A program made the translations under genes and the position numbers. Below are positions 55,077 through 64,000 of a DNA stretch of 64,000 nt, piece after piece. Positions within the stretch are counted from its first letter, which is position 1. Each line of letters begins with the position of its first letter. The stretch covers positions 62,001 to 126,000 of the forward strand of contig NZ_JARKMS010000004.1 of the NCBI RefSeq assembly GCF_029350945.1, given 5' to 3'. The notes below the pieces were generated by a model. The model had not been told where the DNA came from. It saw nothing but the letters and a program-made list of their open reading frames with translations, and did no database searches. Source of the stretch: Maribacter huludaoensis. Its GTDB lineage: Bacteria; Bacteroidota; Bacteroidia; Flavobacteriales; Flavobacteriaceae.

Positions 55077-57533
55077 ATGAGTATGGGAGATTCTAAATTT
55101 TCAAATTTTGACAATATGTCTTTACAAGGAATTGATCAAGATTCTGAGCTTATACCACTATTGACCCCGGAAGATGAGGAGCAAATGAATAGTGAGATAC
55201 TGCCAGAAACATTACCGATTTTACCTTTAAGAAACACCGTGCTTTTTCCTGGTGTAGTAATTCCTATTACTGCTGGCAGGGATAAAAGTATACAATTGAT
55301 AAAAGACGCCAATAATGGATCTAAGGTCATAGGTGTGGTTTCCCAGAAAGATGAGGAAACGGAAAACCCAGATGTTCAAGATATCAATACCTTGGGTACG
55401 GTAGCAAGAATATTACGCGTACTACAAATGCCGGATGGTAATACTACCGTAATCATACAAGGTAAAAAGCGTTTTGAGATTGCTGAGGTTTTGACCAAAA
55501 AGCCATATTTTACGGCAACTGTTAGAGAGACCGAGGAAGTAAGACCAGAAAAGAACGACAAAGAATTTTTGGCCATAATTGAATCTATCAAAGAATTGGC
55601 TTTAAAAATCATAAGGGATAACCCTAATATACCAAGTGAAGCATCTTTCGCCATAAAAAATATTCAGAGCAATTCGTTCTTGATAAATTTTGTATCGTCC
55701 AACTTAAACCTAGATGTTAAGGCAAAGCAAGAGCTATTGGAAATTGGTAGTTTGCAAGAAAGAGCATTGGCAACATTGAAATATATGAATGTTGAAATGC
55801 AAAAGCTTGAACTTAAAAATGATATACAGTCTAAGGTCAGGAATGACTTGGACCAACAACAGAGAGAGTATTTCTTGCACCAGCAGATGAAGACCATTCA
55901 AGAAGAATTAGGTGGGGTTTCTTATGATGAGGAGCTTGAGGAAATGAAGGAGAAGTCCAAGAAAAAGAAGTGGGGCAAGAAAGAAAAAGAGCATTTTGAT
56001 AAGGAATTATCCAAAATGAAGCGGATGAATCCGCAGGTGGCAGAATATTCTATTCAAAGAAATTATTTGGACCTGTTATTGGATTTGCCATGGAAAGAAT
56101 ATTCTAAGGATAAGTTCGATTTAAAAAGAGCGGAAAGAATTCTTGATAGAGACCACTATGGCTTAGAAGATGTAAAGAAAAGGATCATTGAATACTTAGC
56201 GGTTCTGAAGCTGCGCAACGATATGAAATCACCTATACTTTGTCTATATGGTCCACCGGGAGTGGGTAAGACATCATTGGGCAAATCTATTGCAGAGGCT
56301 TTAGGAAGAGAGTATGTAAGAATGTCATTGGGCGGATTAAGAGATGAAGCTGAAATTAGAGGTCACCGTAAAACTTATATTGGTGCAATGCCTGGTAGAA
56401 TTATTCAAAGTCTTAAAAAGGCAGGTACATCAAACCCTGTCTTTATACTGGATGAGATAGATAAGTTATCCAATAGTAACCAAGGTGATCCTTCTTCGGC
56501 AATGTTAGAGGTGTTAGACCCGGAGCAGAACAGTGACTTCCATGATAACTTCTTGGAGTTGGGTTATGATCTATCTAAAGTAATGTTCGTTGCTACGGCA
56601 AATAATCTAGGTAGTATTCAGCCGGCATTAAGAGACCGTATGGAAATCATTAATGTAACCGGTTATACCATTGAAGAAAAAGTAGAGATCGCTAAGAAGC
56701 ATTTACTACCTAAGCAATTGACCGAGCATGGCCTAGATGCTAGCCACTTAAAAATTGGTAAGCCGCAATTAGAAAAGATTGTTGAAGGGTACACACGTGA
56801 ATCTGGAGTACGCTCTTTGGAAAAACAAATTGCCAAAATGGTACGTTATGCAGCTAAATCTATTGCTACGGAAGAAGAATATGATGTTAAGGTCAGCAAT
56901 GAAGATATAATTGAAGTATTGGGAGCACCAAAAATGGAGCGTAACAAATATGAAAATAATGAAGTTGCTGGCGTAGTCACAGGTTTGGCCTGGACTAGTG
57001 TAGGAGGTGATATATTATTCATAGAGTCTATTCTTTCTAAAGGTAAAGGGTCCATGAGTATAACCGGAAACCTTGGTAAAGTCATGAAGGAGTCTGCCAC
57101 CATTGCAATGGAATACATAAAATCTAATGCAGAACGTTTTGGTATTGATCCTTCTATTTTTGAAAAATACAATGTGCATATACACGTACCAGAAGGTGCT
57201 ACTCCGAAAGATGGTCCAAGTGCAGGTATTACTATGTTAACTTCTTTGGTATCATTATTTACACAAAAGCGCATTAAAAAGAGTTTGGCGATGACCGGAG
57301 AAATTACGCTACGTGGTAAGGTGTTACCGGTTGGCGGAATTAAAGAGAAGATTCTTGCGGCCAAGAGAGCAAAGATCAAAGAGATAATTCTTTGTGCGGA
57401 TAATGAGCGTGATATCAAGGAGATTAAAGAATCTTATTTAAAAGGGCTTACCTTTCACTATGTAAAAGAAATGTCTGAAGTAATAGATATTGCCATTACC
57501 GATGTTAATGTAAAAAACGCAAAGGAACTATAA
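55077..57533 (+). CDS. lon: ATP-dependent protease Lon
   Basis: Lon degrades damaged and regulatory proteins. The 818-residue protein has the LonA layout: an N-terminal substrate domain (about 42-240; [19 protein letters not shown]), an AAA+ domain with Walker [13 protein letters not shown] and Walker [12 protein letters not shown], and a protease domain with the Ser of [11 protein letters not shown] and Lys of the [13 protein letters not shown] loop. The acidic N-terminal extension (1-40) is typical of flavobacteria. Cytidylate kinase follows after 28 bases. Confidence 0.98.
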   Translation: MSMGDSKFSNFDNMSLQGIDQDSELIPLLTPEDEEQMNSEILPETLPILPLRNTVLFPGVVIPITAGRDKSIQLIKDANNGSKVIGVVSQKDEETENPDVQDINTLGTVARILRVLQMPDGNTTVIIQGKKRFEIAEVLTKKPYFTATVRETEEVRPEKNDKEFLAIIESIKELALKIIRDNPNIPSEASFAIKNIQSNSFLINFVSSNLNLDVKAKQELLEIGSLQERALATLKYMNVEMQKLELKNDIQSKVRNDLDQQQREYFLHQQMKTIQEELGGVSYDEELEEMKEKSKKKKWGKKEKEHFDKELSKMKRMNPQVAEYSIQRNYLDLLLDLPWKEYSKDKFDLKRAERILDRDHYGLEDVKKRIIEYLAVLKLRNDMKSPILCLYGPPGVGKTSLGKSIAEALGREYVRMSLGGLRDEAEIRGHRKTYIGAMPGRIIQSLKKAGTSNPVFILDEIDKLSNSNQGDPSSAMLEVLDPEQNSDFHDNFLELGYDLSKVMFVATANNLGSIQPALRDRMEIINVTGYTIEEKVEIAKKHLLPKQLTEHGLDASHLKIGKPQLEKIVEGYTRESGVRSLEKQIAKMVRYAAKSIATEEEYDVKVSNEDIIEVLGAPKMERNKYENNEVAGVVTGLAWTSVGGDILFIESILSKGKGSMSITGNLGKVMKESATIAMEYIKSNAERFGIDPSIFEKYNVHIHVPEGATPKDGPSAGITMLTSLVSLFTQKRIKKSLAMTGEITLRGKVLPVGGIKEKILAAKRAKIKEIILCADNERDIKEIKESYLKGLTFHYVKEMSEVIDIAITDVNVKNAKEL

Positions 57534-57561
57534 TCTTGCTTTTCTTTATATTTTTGGAACA

Positions 57562-58257
57562 ATGAAAAAAATTACCATTGCAATTGACGGATTCTCCTCT
57601 ACGGGAAAAAGTACCTTGGCAAAGCAACTAGCTAAAAAGCTGGAATATGTTTACGTAGATACGGGTGCCATGTACCGTGCAGTCACTTTGTTCGCTATGA
57701 AATCAGGATTTGTAAATGCTGGTGAGATCGATGAAGATGCATTGGTAAAGTCATTAGGCGACATTGAGCTGAATTTTATTTTTAATTCGGAACTAGGTTT
57801 TGCGGAAATGTACTTGAATGGTGAAAATGTAGAGAAAGAGATTAGAACCATGCCGGTTTCTAAGAATGTAAGTCAAGTCTCTATAATAAAAGCTGTACGG
57901 GAAAAATTAGTTGCAATGCAGCAAACAATGGGTGATGGTAAAGGAATAGTGATGGACGGCAGGGATATTGGTACTGTAGTATTCCCAAATGCAGAACTTA
58001 AAATTTTCATGACAGCTTCACCAGAAAAAAGAGCGGTAAGAAGATATAAAGAATTACTGGATAGGGGTGAGGATGTTGATTATGAAGATATTCTTGAAAA
58101 TGTTCAAAAACGAGATTATATAGACAGTAACCGGGCAATTTCGCCTTTAAAAAAGGCAGAAGATGCCATTGAGTTTGATAATAGTGATCTAGGGCTAGAA
58201 GATCAATTTCAAAGAATTTATGAACATTCGCTTCGGGTTATAGAGAAGCAAGCATAA
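57562..58257 (+). CDS. cmk: Cytidylate kinase
   Basis: Cmk phosphorylates CMP and dCMP. The 231-residue protein has the P-loop IDGFSSTGKSTLAK (8-21), YVDTGAMYRAVT, the CMP-binding VMDGRDIGTVVFP and the lid Arg in SPEKRAVRRYKE. Full length. The P-loop carries GFSSTGKST where E. coli has GPSGAGKGT-like sequence, normal for this phylum. It is followed by a strong terminator; in many bacteria cmk precedes rpsA, and rpsA is indeed the next plus-strand gene here. Confidence 0.96.
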   Translation: MKKITIAIDGFSSTGKSTLAKQLAKKLEYVYVDTGAMYRAVTLFAMKSGFVNAGEIDEDALVKSLGDIELNFIFNSELGFAEMYLNGENVEKEIRTMPVSKNVSQVSIIKAVREKLVAMQQTMGDGKGIVMDGRDIGTVVFPNAELKIFMTASPEKRAVRRYKELLDRGEDVDYEDILENVQKRDYIDSNRAISPLKKAEDAIEFDNSDLGLEDQFQRIYEHSLRVIEKQA

Positions 58258-58258
58258 A

Positions 58259-58287
58259 AAAAGAGGTTAGCATTGCTAACCTCTTTT
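58259..58287. terminator. Terminator between cmk and the Kbp-like gene
   Basis: AAAAGAGGTTAGCA (58259-58272) pairs perfectly with 58274-58287. It sits between convergent genes ending at 58257 and 58309 and can serve both. Confidence 0.88.
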
Positions 58288-58308
58288 CATTTTATATTCT
58301 ATTGAATA

Positions 58309-58689
58309 TTATTTGTTCGGTATAACCAACACTTGGTCTGGGTGAATTACATCCGGATTTTTTAAGATACCGGTGTTCGCTTCAAAAATTGCCTTGTATT
58401 TCATAGGGTCACCATAATAGTGCTTAGCTATTTTACTAAGAGACTCACCACCTTTAACTACGTGTCTGTGATAAACGGAATCATCTTCAACCGTAATGTT
58501 GGCTTTGATATCAGAAGGGCTTTCGCCGCCTAGTTGTTTAATCTTATCCCACATTAGGTCTTTTTCATAAGGTGTTTTTGCTTGTCCTTTAACTTTAAGA
58601 ACATCACCTTCAACAGTTACATTACCGTCTTTTATACCTAATTGCTCACCAAGATCTAAAACACCTTGATATTTTGCCTTAACACTCAT
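58309..58689 (-). CDS. BON/LysM protein, Kbp (YgaU)-like
   Basis: I start at ATG 58689, giving 126 residues; the frame's extension to 58857 overlaps the rpsA promoter and has no family support. The N-terminal half has a BON-like strand pair (GNVTVEGDVLKVKG) and the C-terminal half a LysM module (VVKGGESLSKIAKHYYGD, then NPDVIHPDQVLVIPNK). This matches E. coli Kbp/YgaU, a cytoplasmic potassium-binding protein. No signal peptide is present, consistent with a cytoplasmic site. Whether it binds potassium here is inferred. Confidence 0.85.
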   Translation of the reverse strand: MSVKAKYQGVLDLGEQLGIKDGNVTVEGDVLKVKGQAKTPYEKDLMWDKIKQLGGESPSDIKANITVEDDSVYHRHVVKGGESLSKIAKHYYGDPMKYKAIFEANTGILKNPDVIHPDQVLVIPNK

Positions 58690-58801
58690 AATTTTACTTT
58701 TTTTAATGGTTATTATAATACTTCTAAGATAAGCATATTTAGGATATTTTACTCCAAAATCATGCCATAATTCATAATTGAACGTGTAATAAGTCGTTCT
58801 G

Positions 58802-58832
58802 TTGTCTAATTTAAATAAAATGATTATTTTTG
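58802..58832 (+). promoter_or_regulatory. Complete -33/-7 promoter for rpsA
   Basis: TTG at 58802-58804 and TATTTTTG at 58825-58832 are 20 bases apart, a full match to TTG-N17-23-TAnnTTTG. It predicts a leader of roughly 115 bases before the rpsA ATG, with a short AACTA/TAGTT hairpin inside. Confidence 0.65.
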
Positions 58833-58954
58833 CACACCTTTTTTGCAAGGAAGTCAAGAAAAAAAGGGATTAGATAAACAAATAAATATAACTACTTTCA
58901 TAGTTGTTGCCTAAGTCTTGATAAGGTTATGGAATACAAATTATTAATCAGCAA

Positions 58955-60790
58955 ATGGCTGAAGAAAAAACAAACGCTGAGGTAGAAGCTACTACTGAAG
59001 CAACACAACAAGCTGTTGAAACTCCACAGCAAGATCCAAAAGAATTCTTAGAAAACTTTAACTGGGAAAAATACGAGCAAGGAATTGAGCGTGTAGATGA
59101 TTCTAAATTAAAGGAATTTGAAGAATTAGTTGCCGAAAACTTTGTAGATACTGCCGATGAGGAAGTAGTAGAAGGTAAGGTTGTTTATATTACGGATAGA
59201 GAAGCTATCATTGATATTAACGCAAAATCTGAAGGTGTAATTTCGTTGAACGAATTCCGTTACAACCCAGGTTTAAAAGTTGGTGACAAAGTAGAGGTAT
59301 TGATCGATATTCGTGAGGATAAAAGTGGTCAATTGGTATTGTCTCACAGAAAGGCGAGAACTATTATGGCTTGGGACCGTGTAAATGCGGCTCATGACAA
59401 AGAAGAAATCGTTAGTGGTTTTGTGAAGTGCAGAACTAAAGGTGGTATGATCGTTGACGTATTTGGTATTGAAGCTTTCTTACCAGGTTCTCAAATTGAT
59501 GTTAAGCCTATTCGTGATTACGATCAGTATGTTAACAAAACAATGGAATTCAAGGTTGTAAAAATAAACCACGAATTTAAGAACGTTGTTGTTTCTCATA
59601 AAGCGCTTATTGAAGCTGATATTGAAGAGCAGAAGAAAGAAATCATTAGCCAATTAGAAAAAGGACAAGTATTAGAAGGTGTTGTTAAAAACATTACTTC
59701 TTACGGTGTGTTTATTGATTTAGGTGGTGTTGATGGTTTAGTTCACATTACTGACCTTTCTTGGAGCAGAATCAACCACCCGAACGAGGTTGTTGAGCTT
59801 GACCAGAAATTAAATGTTGTAATTCTTGATTTTGATGAAAACAAATCTAGAATTCAATTAGGTCTTAAGCAATTGGAGAAGCACCCTTGGGAAGCTTTAT
59901 CCGATGAAATTAAGATTGGTGATAAAGTAAAAGGAAAAGTTGTTGTTATAGCTGATTACGGCGCATTCATTGAAGTTGTTGAAGGTGTTGAAGGTCTTAT
60001 CCACGTTTCTGAAATGTCTTGGTCTACGCACTTGCGTTCTGCACAGGATTTCGTAAAAGTTGGTGATGAGGTTGAAGCGGTTGTATTGACATTGGATCGT
60101 GAAGATCGTAAAATGTCTCTTGGTATCAAGCAATTGACTCCAGATCCTTGGACTGATATTACAACTAAATACCCTGTAGGTTCTAAGCATAAAGGTATTG
60201 TAAGAAACTTTACAAACTTTGGTGTTTTTGTGGAGCTAGAAGAAGGTATTGACGGTTTAATTTATATCTCTGATCTTTCTTGGACTAAGAAAATCAAGCA
60301 TCCATCTGAGTTTACTAACGTAGGTGATACTTTAGAAGTTGAAGTATTGGAATTAGATGTTGATGGTCGTAAGTTAAGCTTAGGTCATAAGCAAACTACT
60401 GAAAACCCATGGGATAAATATGAAACTGAATTCGCATTGGGTACAGTTCATACAGCAACCATTTCTGATGTAGTTGATAAAGGTGCAACAATTGAATTTA
60501 ACGATGATATTACTGCATTTATTCCTCAACGTCATTTAGAAAAAGAAGATGGTAAGAAACTAGGTAAAGGTGATGAAGCTGAATTCAAGATTATTGAATT
60601 CAACAAAGACTTCAAACGTGTTGTAGCTAGTCATACTGCTATTTTCCGTGAAGAAGAGCAACGTAATGTAAAAGCGGCTGTTAAAAGACAAGCAGCTAGC
60701 GCAGATGAAGCTAAGCCTACTTTAGGTGATGCTAACGATGCGTTACAAGCGTTGAAAGACAAAATGGAAGCTGATTCTAAGAAGAAGTAA
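58955..60790 (+). CDS. rpsA: 30S ribosomal protein S1
   Basis: S1 helps the ribosome bind mRNA. The 611-residue protein has an acidic N-terminal extension (1-60) and six S1/OB-fold repeats (about 64-130, 145-210, 228-297, 313-384, 400-471 and 485-555). GVVKNITSYGVFIDLGGVDG, GKVVVIADYGAFIEV and GIVRNFTNFGVFVELEEG are the typical repeat starts. A basic tail closes it. A long leader and its own promoter suggest growth or autogenous control. A strong terminator follows. Confidence 0.97.
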   Translation: MAEEKTNAEVEATTEATQQAVETPQQDPKEFLENFNWEKYEQGIERVDDSKLKEFEELVAENFVDTADEEVVEGKVVYITDREAIIDINAKSEGVISLNEFRYNPGLKVGDKVEVLIDIREDKSGQLVLSHRKARTIMAWDRVNAAHDKEEIVSGFVKCRTKGGMIVDVFGIEAFLPGSQIDVKPIRDYDQYVNKTMEFKVVKINHEFKNVVVSHKALIEADIEEQKKEIISQLEKGQVLEGVVKNITSYGVFIDLGGVDGLVHITDLSWSRINHPNEVVELDQKLNVVILDFDENKSRIQLGLKQLEKHPWEALSDEIKIGDKVKGKVVVIADYGAFIEVVEGVEGLIHVSEMSWSTHLRSAQDFVKVGDEVEAVVLTLDREDRKMSLGIKQLTPDPWTDITTKYPVGSKHKGIVRNFTNFGVFVELEEGIDGLIYISDLSWTKKIKHPSEFTNVGDTLEVEVLELDVDGRKLSLGHKQTTENPWDKYETEFALGTVHTATISDVVDKGATIEFNDDITAFIPQRHLEKEDGKKLGKGDEAEFKIIEFNKDFKRVVASHTAIFREEEQRNVKAAVKRQAASADEAKPTLGDANDALQALKDKMEADSKKK

Positions 60791-60827
60791 TTTCATTAGC
60801 ATACATCCTTGAAAAAGGATAGTTTAT

Positions 60828-60856
60828 AAAAGCCCGGATGCATAATCCGGGCTTTT
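60828..60856 (+). terminator. Terminator after rpsA
   Basis: AAAAGCCCGGAT (60828-60839) and its complement (60845-60856) form a GC-rich 12-bp stem with a 5-base loop and T-run, 38 bases past the rpsA stop. Confidence 0.92.
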
Positions 60857-61085
60857 TGTATTTATGAATGTTTGTTGTTTCGTAAAGGTAAGTTGCAACG
60901 GAACTACACGTCATTCTAATTAATTTCGTTTTGCCTTTGGAATAGATGATAATCAAAAGGCTATCAACAAAGCAAATAGGTTTTACTATTTTAAGTTTAG
61001 AATTTTAATTTCTGAAATAAGTAAACAACATAGATATGTTGAAGAAATGAATATATTTAAATGTTTTGTTAATAGGGTAAATAGT

Positions 61086-61116
61086 AAAAGCCTAGATTGT
61101 TCATCTAGACTTTTTT
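61086..61116. terminator. Second hairpin downstream of rpsA
   Basis: AAAAGCCTAGAT (61086-61097) pairs with 61103-61114 with one G-T type mismatch and a 5-base loop, followed on the plus strand by six T. It may end the minus-strand gene 126 bases away or an unseen plus-strand transcript. Confidence 0.55.
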
Positions 61117-61241
61117 CAATATCCATAATTCTCAGTTCCTATTAGGGTTCCAAAAAAAATGAATTACTAATGGAGATTTTAATAATAGAAGTATAATTCA
61201 CTTCATAATTTATTGTTTTAATAAGTATTTCTTTTTTTTAA

Positions 61242-62492
61242 TTAGTACACCTTCTTCTTTACAAACCAGATATCTTCAAGGCTTAAGTTCAAGGAAAGTA
61301 AGTGATAGTTCTCCTTTACCAAAACGTTTTGTAATAGACCTTTAGATCCATAGCTATATGAAAGGTTGATCATAGAATGGGTTCCTCTACTTGTTGGTAT
61401 ACCAATACCTGCTGTAAAATTGTAGCCCTCAATTTTTTCATCACTAATGGCTAAATATCCATTGTCATAATTATAACCTAATCTATATGCTATTCTTTGA
61501 CCATATTTATAGCTGGTTGGGTCTTGAATATATTCTAATCCAAAAGCATAGATGTCTTGGTCTTCATAACTACCTATATTTTCAGATTGATCGGTGTTGG
61601 TCCAAAAATTCTTTTTGTAATCTGCGCTAAATGTCAGCTCTTCAATAGGTTTAATGCTCATGCCAAATCCCAACTCAAGGGGTAATTTAAAGTCTGATAC
61701 GGTATCTGAACTCTCGTCCTCTACAGTAATTTCAATACCGGATAACGACTTGTTGATAGACCTTTTTAAATTGCCGTTTAAACTTGTAGGTAGTTGTACA
61801 GTGCTACCTATGGTAATTTTTTCGTTAACATCATATTGCAGCCCAAAGCCAAGTCTTGCACCACTATAATTTGTTTTTTCTATAGATTCAAAAGCAGTTG
61901 CATTGTAAGTAAAAGATTCCGTCTCTTCAATGTTACCGAATAGGAATGAAGCACTTAGACCTAACCTAAGCTTAGGAATTAAGGCATAACCAATATTAAG
62001 TTTAATATCATTTAGACCGCCCAAACCGGTTACGTTACTTTCAAATGAATTTGTAGACCCTTCAATGTTGCTACTTACACCAAGTAGGGAATATCCAACA
62101 TCACTATAAGGTACCATGGTTATGCCTGCACCAAAATTTTCTGCAATTCTAAAACCAAAGGCGATATTGGAAAAATTGACATTTGATTTTTCTTCAGTGT
62201 CCGAGGTATTGCTGTAATTATTAAATTCTCCGGTAACCCCAATATCATACAGGAAAGAGTTTTGGGGTATTAAGGCGTAATTGGCAGGGTTTAAGTTATT
62301 CAACTCGTAAGACGATTTAATACCAATACCGCTATAGCCTAAACTATTGAACTTTCCAATACTGGTTTGGTTAATAACACCTAGTCCGTATAAGGAATAA
62401 GGAGAACTGGTTAATGCTTCTGATTGTGCTGAAATTTGCTGTATGCCAAGAAAAGCTCCTATGGTGACCACTATAATTTGGTTAATCTTCAT
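61242..62492 (-). CDS. Outer-membrane beta-barrel protein (FadL/OmpP1-like)
   Basis: The 416-residue protein has a signal peptide (1-22, ISAQ-S) and a long beta-barrel with FadL-like features: an N-terminal SSPYSLYGLGVIN plug-like segment, NLNPANYALI, then regular amphipathic strands (RLGLSASFLFGNIEE, RLGFGLQYDVNEKITIGSTV, FSADYKKNFW). FadL relatives let hydrophobic compounds cross the outer membrane; the substrate is unknown. It overlaps the upstream DUF4270 gene by 11 bases, so the two form an operon. Confidence 0.8.
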   Translation of the reverse strand: MKINQIIVVTIGAFLGIQQISAQSEALTSSPYSLYGLGVINQTSIGKFNSLGYSGIGIKSSYELNNLNPANYALIPQNSFLYDIGVTGEFNNYSNTSDTEEKSNVNFSNIAFGFRIAENFGAGITMVPYSDVGYSLLGVSSNIEGSTNSFESNVTGLGGLNDIKLNIGYALIPKLRLGLSASFLFGNIEETESFTYNATAFESIEKTNYSGARLGFGLQYDVNEKITIGSTVQLPTSLNGNLKRSINKSLSGIEITVEDESSDTVSDFKLPLELGFGMSIKPIEELTFSADYKKNFWTNTDQSENIGSYEDQDIYAFGLEYIQDPTSYKYGQRIAYRLGYNYDNGYLAISDEKIEGYNFTAGIGIPTSRGTHSMINLSYSYGSKGLLQNVLVKENYHLLSLNLSLEDIWFVKKKVY

Positions 62493-63822
62493 CGTAAATA
62501 CCGTATGTTAATTCTAAAATTGTTTCGTTTTCCCCATTACCGTTTCCGCTCATAATAAATCGATCTACAGTAGAATTATAATCAACAGGAAGTAAGATTA
62601 AAGCATCATCAATATCCCTGTCCTTTAGGTAAAGCTCTTCTAAATAATAAGACAAGGATATTTCATAATAGATGTCGTTAAATTCTTGATTGTCCCTGTT
62701 TAAAATAGCATAGGAAGTAGAGGACAGGGTTTCGGTCAAATCATTGTTTTGGTCAACGACATATACCGCAAGGGTGTCTCTTAGTTTTAGGTTATCGTTA
62801 TAAGATTGGGCAACTGGTTTTATTTTAAGGGTGCCGTCCAATATGGTGCCACTGCCAGGTATGTCGTAAAGACTCGTAATACTTGGAAATTGTACTCTCA
62901 TGGCTATTCCTACACCAGATTGAATGTAACTCTCGTTGTTAGAATCCGAACTTTCTAAGTTGACCTTACTATCTGTTAAGCCCTGTAGCGGTGTAATAGG
63001 GTCTTCTGCGGTTATGCTATTAAAGAAAGGAATTGGTGTGGTTGTTGCGTTTATTTGAATATCAAAATATTCCTGTTCAGATTCATATTCGGTTTCTGTA
63101 CTGTAATATAAGCGCATGTAAGTATTCTCGGAAGATTTTGAAAAACCGATGATTGAGCCATTGTCGGTTTCGTCAGGTAAGAGCGCTATGCCTTTAAAGT
63201 AATCCCTATATTCATCAGAATTTACAATGTCTTTCTCCTGTAGTTTGGAGAATATATCCGTACCAAAATCGTCTATCATTTTTATGGTTATAGAGTCTCC
63301 TGCCAAAGGTCTTGGGTTGTATTCGTAAAAACCCAGGTCATCTTCATCATAGCTGATTTTACTCGTATTGTAGAAATAATCATCACTTTCTGGATTCAGG
63401 TTTTCTATAATTTTTTTAATGTGAATGGTGTTTTTCTGTAGCGTGTCATTGTAGTAGTAATTATCATAGCCCAAGACCATTACCAAACTATCAAATACCG
63501 CCTCAGAATCTATGGTATAGGTCTCTGGTAAAAATTGCATGTAGCTAGATGCCCTAACGGTACCAAAAACAGCATCTGAATATTTTCCTGTAAGAATTCT
63601 TGTAGATTCAGAAGTAGCTAAACTATCGAACTTCATGGTGGATGTACTCACCGTTAATGTATCGATCAATATGAGGCGAATGTTACTATCGGTAAATGTT
63701 TCACCGGCTACAAAATCGGTATCATTATATATGTCATCACTGCAAGAGATAACGACTATTGTAAATAAACCACTGATCATTATGATGTGGAGTGCACGTA
63801 GTTTGTTTAAGAACACCTTCAT
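62482..63822 (-). CDS. DUF4270 lipoprotein
   Basis: The 446-residue lipoprotein (lipobox VVISC-S, Cys27) matches DUF4270, a Bacteroidota family with FVAGETFTDSNIRLILIDTLTV-like N-termini (split here at about residue 38-60) and SYMQFLPE near 90. Function is not known; genes are often next to outer-membrane barrels, as here. The following 178 bases to the window end show no gene and should hold its promoter. Confidence 0.88.
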   Translation of the reverse strand: MKVFLNKLRALHIIMISGLFTIVVISCSDDIYNDTDFVAGETFTDSNIRLILIDTLTVSTSTMKFDSLATSESTRILTGKYSDAVFGTVRASSYMQFLPETYTIDSEAVFDSLVMVLGYDNYYYNDTLQKNTIHIKKIIENLNPESDDYFYNTSKISYDEDDLGFYEYNPRPLAGDSITIKMIDDFGTDIFSKLQEKDIVNSDEYRDYFKGIALLPDETDNGSIIGFSKSSENTYMRLYYSTETEYESEQEYFDIQINATTTPIPFFNSITAEDPITPLQGLTDSKVNLESSDSNNESYIQSGVGIAMRVQFPSITSLYDIPGSGTILDGTLKIKPVAQSYNDNLKLRDTLAVYVVDQNNDLTETLSSTSYAILNRDNQEFNDIYYEISLSYYLEELYLKDRDIDDALILLPVDYNSTVDRFIMSGNGNGENETILELTYGIYDED

Positions 63823-64000
63823 TTAAAATTTAGTTTTCAACAAAGCTAAATACCCAATGCGGTTGTAAAAACCTGAATAGACGAATCCGTAATGTTAAGG
63901 GATGAAATCTATTATTTAAACTATTAATGAAATGTTTGTGTTCGTAGATGAAAACCTAGGATTGGTATGTTAAAAATCAATCTTAATCTATTGTGTTTTT

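Larger units (their letters stand above)
60791..61241. other. 451-base intergenic region with two hairpins
   Basis: Between rpsA and the convergent barrel gene there is the rpsA terminator (60828-60856) and a second terminator-like hairpin (61086-61114). I find no convincing reading frame between them; the longest frame from an ATG (60864) is 19 codons. The 229 bases between the hairpins could be empty sequence or a small RNA. Confidence 0.6.

Noticed and set aside
58690-58857. N-terminal extension of the BON/LysM protein
   Set aside because: The added 56 residues have no family match and lie over the rpsA promoter; ATG 58689 gives the usual Kbp-like N-terminus.

Overview
This 64 kb window is ordinary chromosomal DNA from a member of the Flavobacteriaceae (Bacteroidota), probably a marine genus of the Maribacter/Zobellia/Arenibacter type. 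Signs of this are the low GC content, -7 promoter boxes of the form TAnnTTTG, few Shine-Dalgarno sequences, frequent TTG/GTG starts, many lipoproteins with a Cys followed by Ser/Lys/Glu, and families typical of the group (DUF4270, head-GIN, DUF922, FAS1 lipoprotein, UMF1 transporter). The genus is inferred, not shown. I see no rRNA, tRNA, insertion sequence, prophage, CRISPR array or integron.

Layout. 1-7.9 kb: a cut-off LysM/periplasmic-binding-like protein, OsmC, a DUF922 protein, a secreted TIM-barrel sugar-isomerase-like protein, CTP synthase and the YidC insertase. 8-17.4 kb: a four-domain fasciclin lipoprotein, MnmA, a flavin oxidoreductase, a 1142-residue lipoprotein joining a propeller, HEAT repeats and cytochrome c, and a DUF1080 protein. 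17.4-20.7 kb: a membrane histidine kinase, a pirin and small proteins. 20.7-27.6 kb: a six-gene minus-strand operon (SpoIIM-like, membrane protein, DUF4129, DUF4350, MoxR ATPase, DUF58), with an RDD protein facing away from it. 27.6-40.6 kb: housekeeping and envelope genes (TRIC channel, cyclophilin, Nudix hydrolase, acyltransferase, ECF sigma unit, M20 amidohydrolase, type II NADH dehydrogenase, XerD-like recombinase, AroQ, lipoamide dehydrogenase, MsrB, collagen-like lipoprotein). 40.8-47.4 kb: glycogen branching enzyme, GH31 alpha-glucosidase, M48 lipoprotein protease and UMF1 transporter. 47.5-51.7 kb: a polyamine-linked cluster. 51.9-54.8 kb: an operon of ECF sigma factor, anti-sigma-like protein and two surface proteins. 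55-64 kb: Lon, cytidylate kinase, a Kbp-like BON/LysM protein, ribosomal protein S1, an outer-membrane barrel and a DUF4270 lipoprotein.

The best candidate for an under-described system is 48.05-51.7 kb. It contains an AdoMet decarboxylase (SpeD), a glutathionylspermidine-synthase-like ATP-grasp ligase (YgiC/YjfC type), a YgiB-like lipoprotein ending in Gly-Gly, and an aminopropyltransferase fused to a multi-helix membrane domain. The first and last enzymes would make a polyamine. The ligase could join it to a carboxylate, perhaps the C-terminal glycine of the lipoprotein; that last step is a hypothesis.

A second theme is three short tandem-repeat arrays (8 bp, 7 bp and 4 bp units), each lying directly after the stop codon of a minus-strand gene. 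Two are followed by a hairpin. The third lies just before the start of a surface-protein gene, where changes in copy number could alter expression.
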